Positions 25,601 through 39,785 are shown, counted from the first letter of the stretch. The stretch: DNA of 64,000 nt from Gymnothorax reevesii (GCA_029721435.1 CM056583.1:87931620-87995619), one strand, 5' to 3'. Notes: a model not told the origin generated them from the letters alone. Numbers and translations: made by a program.

Positions 25601-28600
25601 TTGCATACATAAGTGAATGCAGTGAGTACTAATCCTTTATTATGTGGATTTGCAAAAATGATTATTATGAGTATTAATAATCTTTAAGGGTGGCATTAAT
25701 TGTGAAACCTTGACTTTGAGGAATTAGATTTTTATTATCAATTTAATCGGTAAATGATTTTGGTTGGTTCCAGGACCATTCCATGTCAAATCGTCAAATA
25801 TACAAAACATCTGTCACCATGTAGTCAGATTGCTTCCATATTTTCACATTAGATAAGTATGTTTGAGTGATGAACAAATCCAAAATTTCAGCTCATACGG
25901 ACAAAAAGTGAATTTTTGGTGAATTATTTTCTAAGGGTACTGTCGGTCAGTTTTTTTTTTTTTTTTGGACATTTTTCTTGTATTTAACATGGCATAACTT
26001 TTTTTATTATTACACCTATAGCTTTGAAACTTTGCATCTGAGCTAATGTTATACTGCTTAACCAGGAAATGCAGTTCAATTAACTTAATTGGCTCCTGCC
26101 GCTCGTGGGGCGGGAGCTAAGGTATCTGGGTGCGTGCGTGTCTGTGTACATGTGTGCGTCTGTCAACACATTTTACTTTATCTCATCAACGATTTCAGTT
26201 ACAGGCTCCTATGTTTTTTCATTGGACATGCATCTCATGAAGGCCTACAAATGATGCGCCTAAATGTGACCCTTGGCCTATTTTTTTAAGGTCATTGGCC
26301 TAAAAATATCACCAAAAACTTCGACATTTTGCTGTATCTCATCAACAATTTCAGTTACAGGCTCCTAATTTTCTTTGGACATGCATCTCATGATGGCCTA
26401 CAAATATCATGCCTAAAGGTGACCTTGGCCTATTTTTCAAGGTCACTGTTCTAAACATATCACCAAAAATTTCGACATTCTGCTTTATCTCATCAACTAT
26501 TTCAGTTTCAGGCCCTTAATTTTTACTGGACATGCGTCTCAGAAAGGCCTACGAATGACATGACTAAAGGTGACCTTTGCCTATTTTTTCAAGGTCACAG
26601 GCCTAAACATATCAACAAAAATTTTGACTATTAGCTTTATCTTTTCAACATTCAGTTACAGGCTCCTAATTAGCTCCCACTGCCCGAGTGGCACAGGAGC
26701 TGTGGTGTCGGGCTCCATCCGTGCGTGCGTCTCTGTCAACAAAAACTTCAACATTTTGTTTATCTTAAAGGCGGGAGCCTCTGGGGTCACCAGAGCACCA
26801 TATTCTTTCTTGGTCCTGGAGCTATGAGGACACCAAAAGTGCCTTTTGTTCAGGCTCTTCCATGTTTAGGTCCCCAAAGCACCCCCAATATAAACCCTAG
26901 CATAGGCGCTCTGGCATTTTTTCCATTCATTTGTGTCTGCTGAATATAAATCAGGCAGAATTCACCATGAATTCATCAACTGCAGTTAGTACCTTGCCAT
27001 ATGTGAAAAAATGCTAAAATGCCACCTGTTCAAACCCCCATATCTCCAGTAAAATGGACTGCATTTTCTGAGTAAGCAGTATAACATTTGTTTAGATGCA
27101 AAGTTTCAAAGCTATTGGTGTAATAATAAAAAAGGTTATGCCATGTTAAATACAAGAAAAATGTCAATTAGAATAAAAACTGACGGACAGTACCCTTACA
27201 AAATAATTCTCCAAAAATTCATTTTTGATCTGAATGAGCTGACATTTCGGATTTGTCAGTGATGTATATTGATACAGCTGCATACAAAAAATTGGCAAAA
27301 TTCAGAAGGTGGTGGTGAGACCCATTTGATGATCTGACATGGAATGACCCTCCATTGGAACATTGTCGTTCAGTATTTCTCACGTTATTTAGAGTTTCTC
27401 CATAAGCATATACTTTCAGAATTTTTCAATGTAGGCCTATAGTTTGTGCATTGGCCCGTCAGGGATGGCAGTAATTTTAGAGCCCACTGTATGCCACAGC
27501 ACATTGAAGCTGTTTTGGTGGCTCATCATACCCCCCTGCTGAAACGCCCCCCCCCCCCCCCCCCCCCTTCACTTTTTTCCCCGCCTCTGCATGTACCCTA
27601 TTTTACACAATCGTATTCACGGTGGGCAGACCAGTTGTCAGTATTAGGCACATGAAAACTGAGAGCCTTGTGCAGTGTGTGTGATATCCATTTGGTTCTC
27701 TGCCTGTTTCCTCTCTGTAGGTCTTACAATATTAATAAGCTGGTTGAACAGTCTGTGGAGGACATCCTGAAGATGGGTATGAATGCAGTTCTGTCTGATT
27801 AGCTTGGACTGACTGAGGTGAAAGACATTATGACTTCCCTACACAACTCACTCATACATTTGTGTATCTGTAAAAGGTTATCATAACAGTACTCCATAAC
27901 GAAATTGAGTTGAAACTAACAACATGAACAAGAGATCAAGTTCAAATTTGCTGCTTTAATTTGAGGGTATTAACATCCAAATCAAGTGACTGATGTCGGA
28001 ATTACTGGTCTTGCGGTCCCCAACTTTTTAAAAGGGTAATTTAAACGACCAACAGCCACTGGACAATTGGCTGATCAGCTGTTTTCCAGCCAGGTGTGTG
28101 TAACTCCCTAACTTTGTTCACAAACAGGAAAAAGGAATTTTTATTAAGTGTGGCATTTGTAGTTGGACTGCTTTGATGAGATCGGTTGATATGAAGTCCA
28201 AATAGCTGCTCTACTTGTGAAGTAAGGCACCATGAGGTTCAAAAATTAAAAAATAACTATTAGAGCAATGGCCAAATCAAGAGTTTGGTCTATTCTTAAA
28301 AAAAAAAAAAAAAAAAAAAAACACTCAGGAGCACCAGAAGGCCCAGATTACCACTGACAATAACAGTGGTTGATGACTTGGGAATTCCTGTCCTAGCAAA
28401 GAAAAACCTCTTTTCAGCAGTTTCTCAGGCGTATGTTTCGCAGAAGCTTAGAACTAACTATGGTAGCAACTTGCATAGTTTCATCATAAACAGTCAATGG
28501 TTCCAACTATGTAAGTTCGCATCTGTGCTTTCGGGAAATGTACCCCATATCAAGAACAACCTCCAGGAGGTAGGCTTTTCTGTGTGTATGCCAATGATCA

Positions 28601-31600
28601 GAGGGTTTACCATAAAATCTAAATGATCAGTAAGCTGAAAAAACAGGGCAACCAAATTAGTTTACCTAAAAAACATGAAATGTCTGCGCAGTTCTGTAAC
28701 AATATTCTGTGGACTGCTGAGGCGAGTATTAACTTGTACCCAAATGATGGGAAGAGTTGCGTAGGGAGAAGGGGACTGCGTTTGCTCTGACTCCTCCCAC
28801 CTTTTATCTGTTGGGTGGTCATGTGTGGGCATGTATGGCTTGTCATGGTGATGGTTCCCCCGTATTCAGTGACTATGTGACAGCTGACATTTGGAGCTAG
28901 ATTAATTATAAATTGTATAGGCTTATTTTATCTTGTCACAATCTGTCAAATGCTTCAGAGCTCATTTCAAAAATGTCTCCCATGCAATACTGTATCAAAT
29001 GCTTTCTGAAAATCCAAATATATGATGGCATAAGCCCTGCTCCGATCATAAGTCTTGGTGGCCTCTTCAAAAAATTCCAGTAGGTTTGTCAGACATGACC
29101 TTCCCTTATGGAAACCATGTTGGCTATCCCTCAAGATACTGTTACGTTCCAGAGATAAATCCAGCTCATCTTTTATAATAGATTCCAGTATTTTGCACGC
29201 AATGCAAGTTATACTGACTATATTGCCCTGCTTCCAATCATTTGGTATTTCTCCAGTTTCTAAAGACCATCTGAAGATGGTAAATAGCGGTTTAAAGATG
29301 ATCTCACTAACTTCCCTGAACACTCTAGGATATAAGCCATCTGGACCAGAAGTCTTATCTGCCTTTAGTTTATGCAACTTGTCTAATATGACATTATCCC
29401 TAACATAAATTTTTCCTAAATAATCTTGAGCTTTGGATATGCCCTCTGGCCAAATAAAAACCCACTCTGGGATAAAATTCTCAACAAAGTAATTGTTTAA
29501 GGTATCTGTAATTAGCCTTATTATCATATATTAGCGATCCATCTTTATTCTTTATGCACTTTTTTGACTTTCCTTTTTCTGCTATAGTACTGAAAGAAGT
29601 GCTTAGGCTTAGTTTTTTGACCCTTCTGCAATTTGTCTTTCATACAGTCTTCTAGCATTCCTCACCTCATTTTTGACCACAGTCTGCATTTTACAGTATT
29701 CAGCTTTAGTGTTCTCATTGTTTTCCTTTATGTACATCTTACAAAGATTCCTCGTTTCCCTCAAACTCCTACGAATGGCTGGGGTCATCCACTGAGGATT
29801 CTGCTTTTTCAGCTTTCTTTTGGTCTTTTTTTGGAATAAATTTGCATTGTGAATCCAGTAAAACCCCCTTTAATCCCCCACATCTCATTTACAGACTCAC
29901 CGTCCAGGAGTGTCTCCCATTTTATTTCACTTAGATATGTGTGCATCCTGTCAAAGTTTGCTCACCTAAAATTGAAAATTTTGGTTTTCAAAGACACCTT
30001 TTTGACTTCCCATGAAACATCAAAATTAACAGCAGAGTGATCACTAGTCCCAAATGGCTCCAGTTCCTCAACATTGCTAATTCTATCAGGATCTTTACAG
30101 AGCACCAAATCTAAAATTGCCTTCTCTCTTGTAGGTTAATTAACATACTGCGCCATAAAATTTTCATTTATAACATCTAGAAATTCTTCCTCCCCTTTAC
30201 CCTGTCCTTTCACCATTTCCCACTGATACCAGGATAATTTAAGTCTCCCATAATCATAGTACCTCCTCCTCTACAAGCTTGCCTAATCCTCTAAAAGAGC
30301 ATTTAATCGACAATACTGTCCAAAGCTGGCGGTCGATGGCATGCTTCTATATTTAAACCTGTCTCGTGTTTGCCAATGAGCCTGACCCAGTTCTATTTCA
30401 TCCCTGCTGACCGCCAGAGGGCGGTGCTTAAAGCACTGAATATTCCCCTTCGCGCATGCGTAGTGCGAGTATGTATACCAACAATGTCACCTGTGACCTG
30501 CAGGTGACCCAAAGAAGATTATATCTTCCGGTGTCACCTGAGGATCGTTTCTTATTTTCTTCTCGCGCGTAGTTTGCTTGCTTGGAAAGCAATGAGTCTA
30601 TTGCTTTACTACTAAATTCCGTTGCTAGTAGTTCCGCGACCATTGTCGGTCGGAGCAGCGATTGTTCGCCCTCCAGGAACTGCGACGGCGATCTTTCTCT
30701 GGTTGAGAGAGACTACGTTACTTTGCTGCGTTTGTTAATTACTTATCAGTGACGGTTGCGTTCGCGCATCCTTATCCCGACGTTTTAATTTAGTCTGTCG
30801 AGCTGACTTCGTTAGCTGGCTGGCGGGTTGCGTCAGCGTTTCCCGGTGTCCAGCGTGGATAATTATTAGCGGTAACGCTTGCATAGCTACACCTTCAAGT
30901 GAGTTTGCATTAGCCTCTGTTGGGACAGGCTGCGTGCGCGCTGCTTCCCCCCAGCATATGGTTTGTTTATATGTTTGTGCTGCGCCCCGACGCTTAATTT
31001 AGTCGGTCGAGCTGACTTTGTTTGCTGGCTGGCGGGTTGCGTGAGCGTTTCCCGGTGTCCAGCGGATAATTATTAGCGGGAGCGCTTGCATAGCTACACC
31101 TGCGGGTGAGCTTGCATTAACCTCTGCTGGTCCAGGCTGCGTAGGCGCTGCCTCCCCCCAGCATATGGTCTGTTTTTGTGTTTGTGCTGTGTCCCGACGT
31201 TTAGTTTAGTCGGTCGAGTTGACTTCGTTTGCTGGCTGGCGGGTTGCGTGAGCGTTTCCCGGTGTCCAGCGGATAATTATTAGCGGTAGCGCTTGCATAG
31301 CTACACCTTCAGGTGAGTTTGCATTAGCCTCTGTTGGGACAGGCTGCGTGCGCGCTGCTTCCCCCCAGCATATGGTTTGTTTATATGTTTGTGCTGCGCC
31401 CCGACGTTTAATTTAGTCGGTCGAGCTGACTTCGTTAGCTGGCTGGCGGGTTGCGTGAGCGTTTCCCGGTGTCCAGCGTGAATAATTATTAGCAGTAACG
31501 CTTGCATGGCTACACCTTCAGGTGAGTTTGCATTAGCCTCTGCTGGTTCAGGCTGCGTGGGCGCTGCCTCCCCCCAGCATATGGTCTGTTTTTGTGTTTG

Positions 31601-34600
31601 TGCTGTGTCCCGACGTTTAATTTAGTTGGTAAAGCTGACTTTGTTTGCTGGCTGGTGGGTTGCGTGAGCGTTTCCCGGTGTCCAGCGTGAATAATTATTA
31701 TCAGTAACGCTTGCATAGCTACACCTGCTGGTGAGTTTGCATTAACGTCTGTTGGTACAGGCTGCGTGCGCGCTGCTTCCCCCCAGCATATGGTTTGTTT
31801 ATATGTTTGTGCTGCGCCCCGACGTTTAATTTAGTCGGTCGAGCTGACTTTGTTGCTGGCTGGCGGGTTGCGTGAGCGTTTCCCGGTGTCCAGCGTGACT
31901 AATTATTAGCGGTAACGCTTGCATAGCTACACCTGCTGGTGAGTTTGCATTAACCTCTGTTGGTACAGGCTGCGTGCGCGCTGCTTCCCCCCAGCATATG
32001 GTCTGTTTTTGTGTTTGTGCTGTGTCCCGACGTTTAATTAGTCGGTCAAGCTGACTTTGTTTGCTGGCTGGCGGGTTGCGTAAGCGTTTCCCGGTGTCCA
32101 GCGTGAGTAATTATTAGCGGTAACGCTTGCATAGCTACACCTGCTGGTGAGTTTGCATTAACCTCTGTTGGTAGAGGCTGCGTGCGCGCTGCCTCCCCCC
32201 AGCATATGGTTTGTGTTTTGCTTTGTGCTGTGTCCCGATTTGGATTTGTTACTGAGCCCCTGCTGGTATAGGCAGCGTACGCGCTCCCTCCCTCCAGCTT
32301 ACGGCGTCCATACTCGGTTTGTCCATAGCGTTCGCGCTCAGGTTATCCGAGGAGTATTCATTAAAATACCAGCTGGGTTCCTTACCCGGTATAGGTAGCG
32401 TACGCGCTCCCTCCCTCCGGCTTACGGTGTCCATACTCTGTTTGTCCATAGCGTTCGCGCTCAGGTTACCCGAGGAGTATTCATTAAATACCAGCTGGGT
32501 TCCTTACTCGGTATAGGCAGCGTACGCGCTCCCTCCCTCCGGCTTACGGTGTCCATACTCGGTTTGTCCTTAGCGTTCGCGCTCAGGTTATCCGAGGAAT
32601 ATTCATTAAATACCAGCTGGGTTCCTTACTCGGTATAGGCAGCGTACGCGCTCCCTCCCTCCAGTGTAAGCCCCTGTAGCATACTAGCGGGAGCGTCTGG
32701 GCTTATTTGGACAGGTGAGTGTCGTGTAAGCCTCCAGCGCCACCACAATGGATGACTCCCATTTCTGTACGTCATGTGAGGCTCCTCTACAGCCAGAGGA
32801 CGGCCATGACCTATGCCCCGCATGCCTCGGTCCTGAGCACCTGCTGGAGGCGCCGTCAGACAACCCCTGCATGAACTGCAGTTACTTGCCTTGGGCGGTG
32901 AGGGCTGCCAGTCGGGCGCAGGTGGAACATCAGGGGGATGAAAGTGACCTCCCCCCATCAGGCCAGTCTACCCCGGCCTGTTAGAGACGCTCTAAGCGGC
33001 GGGGTGCGGCTACAGCAGTCGCACCCTCCAGGAAGAGGGCGAAATCTGCTCAAAAAGAGACAAAAGAAAGCAGGCTCTCATCTAAAGTCGATCAGCTGTC
33101 TGCTGAGCTGGCCCAGGTCAGGCCCATGCTCAGAGACTGCCAGCCTGATGCCCCATTGCAAGGTGATTTGACACCCTCTCCTCCAATGCCAGTGCTGGTA
33201 CCTGAGGAGGATACATTTTCCCTGGCAGCTTCGGCTACCTACTTCCACGGTTATGGGAGAGATTCGTAAAATGGGGGTTCCCAGGCATCTGAGCGGGGCG
33301 CCCACTCCTCGGCTCCGAGTTCAGTGGCTGAGTTGGGGGATGGCTCCATGCGGGCAATCATGCGCATGGCTTTAGATCGACTGCACATGCATGTACCACA
33401 GCAGACAGAAGCTGCACCTGCTAGTGCCCTCTTCAGGCGCAGGCCAGCCCCCACTACCTTCGTTATTCCCCACTCTAAGGACTATCTGAAGGAGCTGCAG
33501 GCCTGTTGGAGACCTTCTCACAAGGCCTTATGATGCTGGAGCACGTGCTTGCCGCATGGGGAGCTCTTTGTCGAATCTCACGTTGGCGCTCTCAGCTTCA
33601 CTGCAGGAGGGCAACGTGGCTGCTGATTCTGTCACTTTTTGTGATGCCTCACTGGAGGCATTCGGCCTTCTGTCCAGGGAACTTGGACGGATGATGTCCA
33701 TCCTGGTTCAGGCTCGTCGCCAGGTTTGGCTATCTCAGTCAAACTTGACAGAGGCATCCAAGAGACTCCTTCGCAGTCTCCCCATGGAACCGGGAGAGAT
33801 ATTTGGTCCTGCAGCCCAGGAAGCACTGGAAAGGACCATCCAGGCTGTGCAAACCAGGCAGCGGCTTGCGGGCCTTAGGCGGATGCCTCTTCTTGATAGG
33901 CCTCCTGCCCGCAGAACGAGGGGTTCCTCGGCTGCTTCTCACACCCGCTTACCACGGCCGACCCACTCCACTGGCCGTCGTGTTGCCCAGCGTCCCATGC
34001 GGAGACCAGCTTGGGACTTTCGAGGCCCTGCCCGCCTGTCCACCCCCCCCCCTTAGGGCCCTAGGGGCCGGGGGGCCAGACATTGAGGCCGTGGGGCCGG
34101 CGGTCGGATATTTTTCCCATCAGCTCCAACAGTGGGCTGCTCATACTTCAGACCCGTGGGTGGTTGCCACCTTGACCCACGGGTACAAGCTTCAATTCCG
34201 CCGCCGGCCCCTCACTTCTGGCCGGGTCAAAATGGCCTCTATCAGCGACCCGGCAAAGGCTCGCGTGTTGGGCCAGGAGTTATCCACCCTCCTGGCCAAA
34301 GGCGCCATCGAGCCCGTGGACTCTCTGTCGCGTCCCCGGGGGTACTATTCAACATACTTCCTAATGACGAAACAGATTGGCGGATTTCGCCCAATCTTGG
34401 ACCTCAGAGGGCTGAACAAATTTATGAAGGTCATCCCTTTCCACATGTTGACCACTGCAGATGTCCTGCAAACTGTGGCACAGGGAGAATGGTTTACGTC
34501 CATTGACCTCAAGGACGCTTACTTCCGTGTCCCCATCACTCAAAAACATCGGCGGTTTCTCTGCTTTGCCTACCGAGACCGCCACTGGCAGTTCAGGTTG

Positions 34601-37600
34601 CTACCCTTTGGGCTCTCCCTCTCTCCAAGGGTCTTCACGAGGTGTGTTGCCGCAGCCCTTGCGCCTCGACAGTCTCAAGGCTTGAAAATTCTCCCATACC
34701 TGGATGACTGGCTGGTCTGTCCACCATCCCGTGCTCAGGTGTCCAGTGATACAGCATGTCTCCTGTCCCACGTGGCCTGCCTCGGACTCGAGGTGAATAT
34801 GGGAAAGAGTTGCCTGGTGCCATCTCAGGCTACAACTTTCATTGGGATTGCATTGGACAGTGTAGCCATGATAGCCAGACCGCCCCCCGCTGTGTGGGCG
34901 ACATCCTTCACCTTCTTGCCCTGTTCCAAGAGGGCCGTTGGCTGACCTTCCTTGCATTTCCTCGCCTCGTGGGCGAACTAACGTCCATTTCAGCTGTGGT
35001 TCCGCTGAGCTTGCTGGCACTACGCCCCCTGCTGAGGTGGCTGAACAGCTTCCACTTGGATGCCAAGCGACACTGGCACAGGAAGCTCAGGGTGTCACAA
35101 AGGTGTCTCCTTGCCTTGGCTCACCCGGCACTCAGGCACTTTCTGCCACACCTGAGGGGCAAGCATGTCCTCGTAAGGTCAGACACATCAACCGTATATC
35201 ATATAAATCATCAGGGCAGGACCAAGTCTGCGCGGTCGCTGCGACTGACAGAAGAGCTCCTCATGTGGGCGGCCCCCCCGTCTGATCAGCCTTCGGGCAA
35301 TGTATCTATCGGGAGAGCGGAGCAACCTGACAGACTCCCTCTCCCGTCAAAAACTCCGTCAGGAGTGTGGCGCCTCCACCCGGAAATGGTCAGCACTATT
35401 TGGAGCCTCTTCGGCAGAGTGGACGTGGACCTCTTCGCTTCAGAAGTCTCTACCCACTGTCCTCTGTGGTTCTCCTTAGCCGAGACAACCAGTCCCTCGG
35501 GCCAGGACGCATTGGCCCACCCTTGGCCGGACGGCCTCCTGTATGCCTTTCCCCCGCTTCCTCTGATTCGGTCGGTACTTCAGAGGATCCTTCAGGGGGG
35601 TCGCAGTGTCCTCCTTGTGGCTCCCTTCTGGCCAGGGAGGAGCTGGTTCCCACTGCTGCACGGACTCTGTCGCGGTGTACCGTAGCGCCTTCCCGACAGG
35701 AGGGATCTCCTGTCCCAGCTGGCGGGGCGGATCTGGCACCCCAATCCACGATGCCTCCAACTGTCTGTTTGGCTGCTGGAGGGCCCGAGTTGCTGTTTAG
35801 CTCCTGTGCGGACCCTGTCAAATACACCATATTGAATGCTAGAGCGCCGTCCACTCGTCTTCAATATGAGAATAGATGGAAACTGTTTTCCGACTGGTGT
35901 ACAAGTCGGGATGAGGACCCTGTGCGCTGCTCTGTGCCAACTATTTTTGACCTCTTCAGTCTCTTCTGGATGAAGGTCGTTCTCATTCGACGTTGAAAGT
36001 GTACGTAGCGGCAATATCTTGTGGTCATGTGAGGATTGACAATGGCACTGTGGGGAGCCATAGTTTGGTGTTCCTCTTCTTGAAGGGGGCTCAGAGATTA
36101 CATCCTCTGAGTGCCCCAAGAGCTCCAGCATGGGATCTCCCCTGGTACTGGATGCACTAAGCCGGCCCCCATTTGAACCCTTGACACAAGCGGAGCTGAA
36201 GTGGTGTCTTGTAAGACTGCGTTCCTTCTGGCCATTTGCTCTGCAAAGCGTGTCAGCGAGCTGCATGCCCTGTCTGTCAGTGACTCGTGTTTGAGGTGGA
36301 ACTCTGATGGCTCAGGGGTCACTCTGTGGCCGAACACAGCGTTTCTCCCTAAAGTGTTGGCTCACGCTCACCGCAACCAGCCTATTCGGCTGGCTCGGTT
36401 TGACCCTTCTCCAAGGGAGAGTGGGGATGAGCCTGAACTGTTATGTCCAGTGCGGGCTCTGAAGGCCTACACTGCAGCTACTGTATGCATTCGAAGGTCT
36501 GAACAACTTTTTCTCTGCTACGGTGGCCCTAACAGGAGTTGCGCCATCTCCAAGCAGCGTGTGTCCCACTGGATTATTAATGTCATCACCCATGCCTATC
36601 GGACGAGTAACCGTTCCCTTCCACCTGGCGTGAGGTGCCACTCTACCAGGAGTGTTGCTACTTCATGGGCTGCCCTGAGGGGAGTGTCCTTGGAGGACAT
36701 TTGTGCCGCAGCTTCATGGTTGTCACCGGACACGTTCTCCAGGTTCTACAGGGTGAACGTCGCCACACCCCACCCCTTAGCCGTGGTTCTGCGGCCGGGG
36801 TCTTCTGACTTTTTGCACACTGAAGGTCCGTGATTCGGATTCTTCGTGACCTTGTTGGTATAAGTCATTCAGTGCTTTAAGCACCGCCCTCTGGCGGTCA
36901 GCAGGGATGAAATAGAACGAAAGTTACGAATGTAACTACGGTTCTAAGAATCCCGAATGACCGCCAGAGCTCTCTGTCACTCAGAATCCTCGTGTGCTCG
37001 CGAGAAGATTCTGTAAGAAACGATCCTCAGGTGACACCGGAAGATATAATCTTCTTTGGGTCACCTGCAGGTCACAGGTGACATTGTTGGTATACATACT
37101 CGCACTACGCATGCGCGAAGGGGAATATTCAGTGCTTTAAGCACCGCCCTCTGGCGGTCATTCGGGATTCATAGAACCGTAGTTACATTCGTAACTTTCG
37201 ATATCCTCACAGGGCAAGGAATGTTCAATTTCAGGAATTTCCTACACATTTATGTTTTCGTTCACATAGATTGCTACGCCCCCTCCTCACCTATTACATC
37301 TATCCTTCCTAAAGAGCTTATAACCTTCTGTATTATATTCATCTCCATCCTCTTCACATGGCCATGTCTCTGTAATCCTAGCTATGTCATAGCCCTCACT
37401 AATCATAACGGCCTCAAGCTCTGGAAATTTATTTTTTATGCTTCTTGCATTTAAATAAAAACATTTCAGGTTATTACGAATGCTCTTCCCCTTCAATTTC
37501 CCATGTGCCTGCTGCTCCAAGCCCCCCACTACGCTTTGTTGCTTTAAAAATTATATCATCAATAGTACATGTAGCACTGTCAGCTTTCATGAGGGCAGTC

Positions 37601-39785
37601 TGCATTTCCTGACGTATAACACTCTCTAACCTCCCTGCCCCCCAATTTCCTAGTTGAAATAACCCTGCGCTACCCTCAACATTCGCTGGCCCAGTGCAAA
37701 GGTACCCCTCCGGTTCAGGTGTAGCCTGTCAGGCTTGTACAGGTCACCCCTGTCCCAGAAGTTGCTCCAGTGCCCCATAAACCTGTACCCCTCTTCCCTA
37801 CACCAGGTTCATAGACACGTGTTAAACCTCTAGATAAAATTCAATACATGGTTCATACAGTATTTTCACCCAATTCTTAAATTTAAGATAAACGTCCTCC
37901 CATCACGGACATCTTGATTGATTCATTTCTAATCCATTGCAGTGGCAGATAGAGCCAAAATAATGTAAACGGTTTATGTCCAAGTATTTATGAACTTGAC
38001 TATACATTTGTCATTATAGGCAAAGCAAGTGGTGACCTGATCACTGGGTCGCCAGATCAGGACCTCATTGAAAAGTGTGAGTACAGTATTTTTCTCCTTT
38101 CTTGATGAGTAGCATCTATCAACAGCATGAAAAACTGATGAAATTTTGCTATTCCAACTGAAGATGGCTCTTCAGAGTAAATACTCAACATGTTTTGTCC
38201 CTGGAAACCATTCTGGAATTGTCATACATATATGGCAGGATGCCATGACCGCAGATGTTTAGAGAATAATGTATATGGGCAATTCCAGCTTTACCCACAT
38301 TACGGGACTCTTGAATAAAGGTGTCTCCCTATTTCGTGAATTGACTAAACATTCTTATTTTGTCACCACGATAACCATAGGCAAAAAGATTTTTTTTGTA
38401 ACGTGACTAATGCTGACAAAAGTCAGCCTGGAAAAGCCATTAAGCAGAATGTTTCTAACGTTGTCACATGTGGACCTTGAGAGTGGCCTATGGTTATGGT
38501 GGTGAAAAAATAAGAATGTTTAGTCTATTCACAAAATAGGGTCCTGTGCTTTAAATGTAGCATGAGTAATGCTGGAATTGCCCGTATGTTTTAATGAGTG
38601 GATTCCAGTCTGTCTGGTTTGAATTTGACTGAATGTTTTGTCATATACAAATCCATGAAACTGACTCATTGTGCGCTATACATTGCCTGTTTTATCACTA
38701 TTATTGCTTTCATCCATATTTGTAGAGTGTAACTCCGTCACAACTGTAATGACACTGTTCAGGGAATTATTTCTAGTGACAAAGAAGTACAACCAGTCCC
38801 TGACCTTTGACCCCGAGGACCACAGAATGTTCTTCAGCATCCGAGAGCCAATCATCAACAGAGTGTACTCATGCAGCCTCCAGCGAGCCTTCGCCAGCAA
38901 GTAAGTGTAGCTGGCCATTTGAACGTGCGCAAACAGTCTCTCGACGCTGACATTCAGCAAAGCAGGCGCAGGTATAAACTTGGTTATCTTGTCTCATGGA
39001 GTCCTGCACAATGACTGAGTCCTACTCATTAAATGTGAATTCTAAAATTATTGCCTTATGGCCTGGGAAGATAATTTAACCCACAAAAACAAGGTTCCTC
39101 AATCAATTTGGTACCACCCTGAACCTTATGTGCGTCGGTCCTGCTTATTAAATGTGAATGATGAAATTATTACATTTTGGACATAGACGATGGTTTATTC
39201 GTCATAGACAAAGCTACTCAACCATTTTCCTGGGAGGTGACCATCCAGCAGGTTTTCATTTGAACTGTTGATTGGGGTGTGTTTCTTACGTTTGGAGTGA
39301 ATACCAGAAGAAAGGTTCTGGTATAGGACCAGAATAGGTCAGAATAGGTCCAGGAATAGGACTGGATGGCCTTGAAATACTGCATAGTGTTTGTGTATTC
39401 CCTAAATTTATTTTATTTTTATTTTAAGGGAAGTCCCGTTGAGATTGAAATCTCTTTTTCGAGGAAGCCTTGGGGTAAGAGGTAGGGAGGGACAGAGGAA
39501 TTGCACAGCCAATTAGATCAGGGGATGATTAGGCGGCAGATCGAAAGACCCAGGTTGGGACTTTAGCCATGACACCGGGGAACCCCCTACTTTTTATCGA
39601 AGAGTGTCATAGGATGTGTGACAACCACAGTGAGACAGGATCTCGGTTTAACGTCTCATCCGAAAGACTGCGTCTCCTTCAGTACAGTGTCCCCGTCACT
39701 GCACTGGGGCATTGGGGATTTTCCCGCCAGAGGGAAGATTGCCACCTACTGGCCACCAACATCTCTTCCAGCAGCAATGTGGTTA

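Larger units (their letters stand above)
25222..27720. other. nadk2 intron 8
   Basis: Mostly occupied by the foldback-like element 25773-27351 with its internal repeats. A C21 run lies at 27547-27567; 27440-27490 carries a Tc1-type end (GGCAGTAATTTTAGAGCCC). 25222-25772 shows nothing else. Confidence 0.5.
30391..37200 (+). mobile_element. Complete DIRS-type tyrosine-recombinase retrotransposon
   Basis: The 6810-bp insert splits the CR1 element. It has inverted terminal repeats (147 bp, 30408-30554 against 37014-37160), an internal complementary region (36872-36968) whose two halves are complementary to the extreme left and right ends, a gag-like ORF, an RT/RNase H ORF with YLDD, a DNA-methylase-like domain, and a tyrosine recombinase with HSTR and a final Y. 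Rejoining the flanks (..CCCAG + ATATCC..) restores the CR1 endonuclease frame as EDIWVRLIG with no target duplication, as expected for recombinase-mediated insertion. Frameshifts and stops in every ORF indicate an inactive copy. Confidence 0.95.

Noticed and set aside
30777..32245. CRISPR-like regular repeats
   Set aside because: Whole units of 208 bp are repeated without unique spacers, inside a retrotransposon of an animal genome.
33556..34056. A separate host gene in the DIRS interval
   Set aside because: It is the second half of the element's gag-like ORF after a frameshift.
34601..35020. 139-codon minus-strand frame
   Set aside because: Antisense shadow of the DIRS reverse transcriptase.
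35592..36266. 224-codon minus-strand frame
   Set aside because: Antisense shadow of the GC-rich DIRS ORF2 and ORF3.
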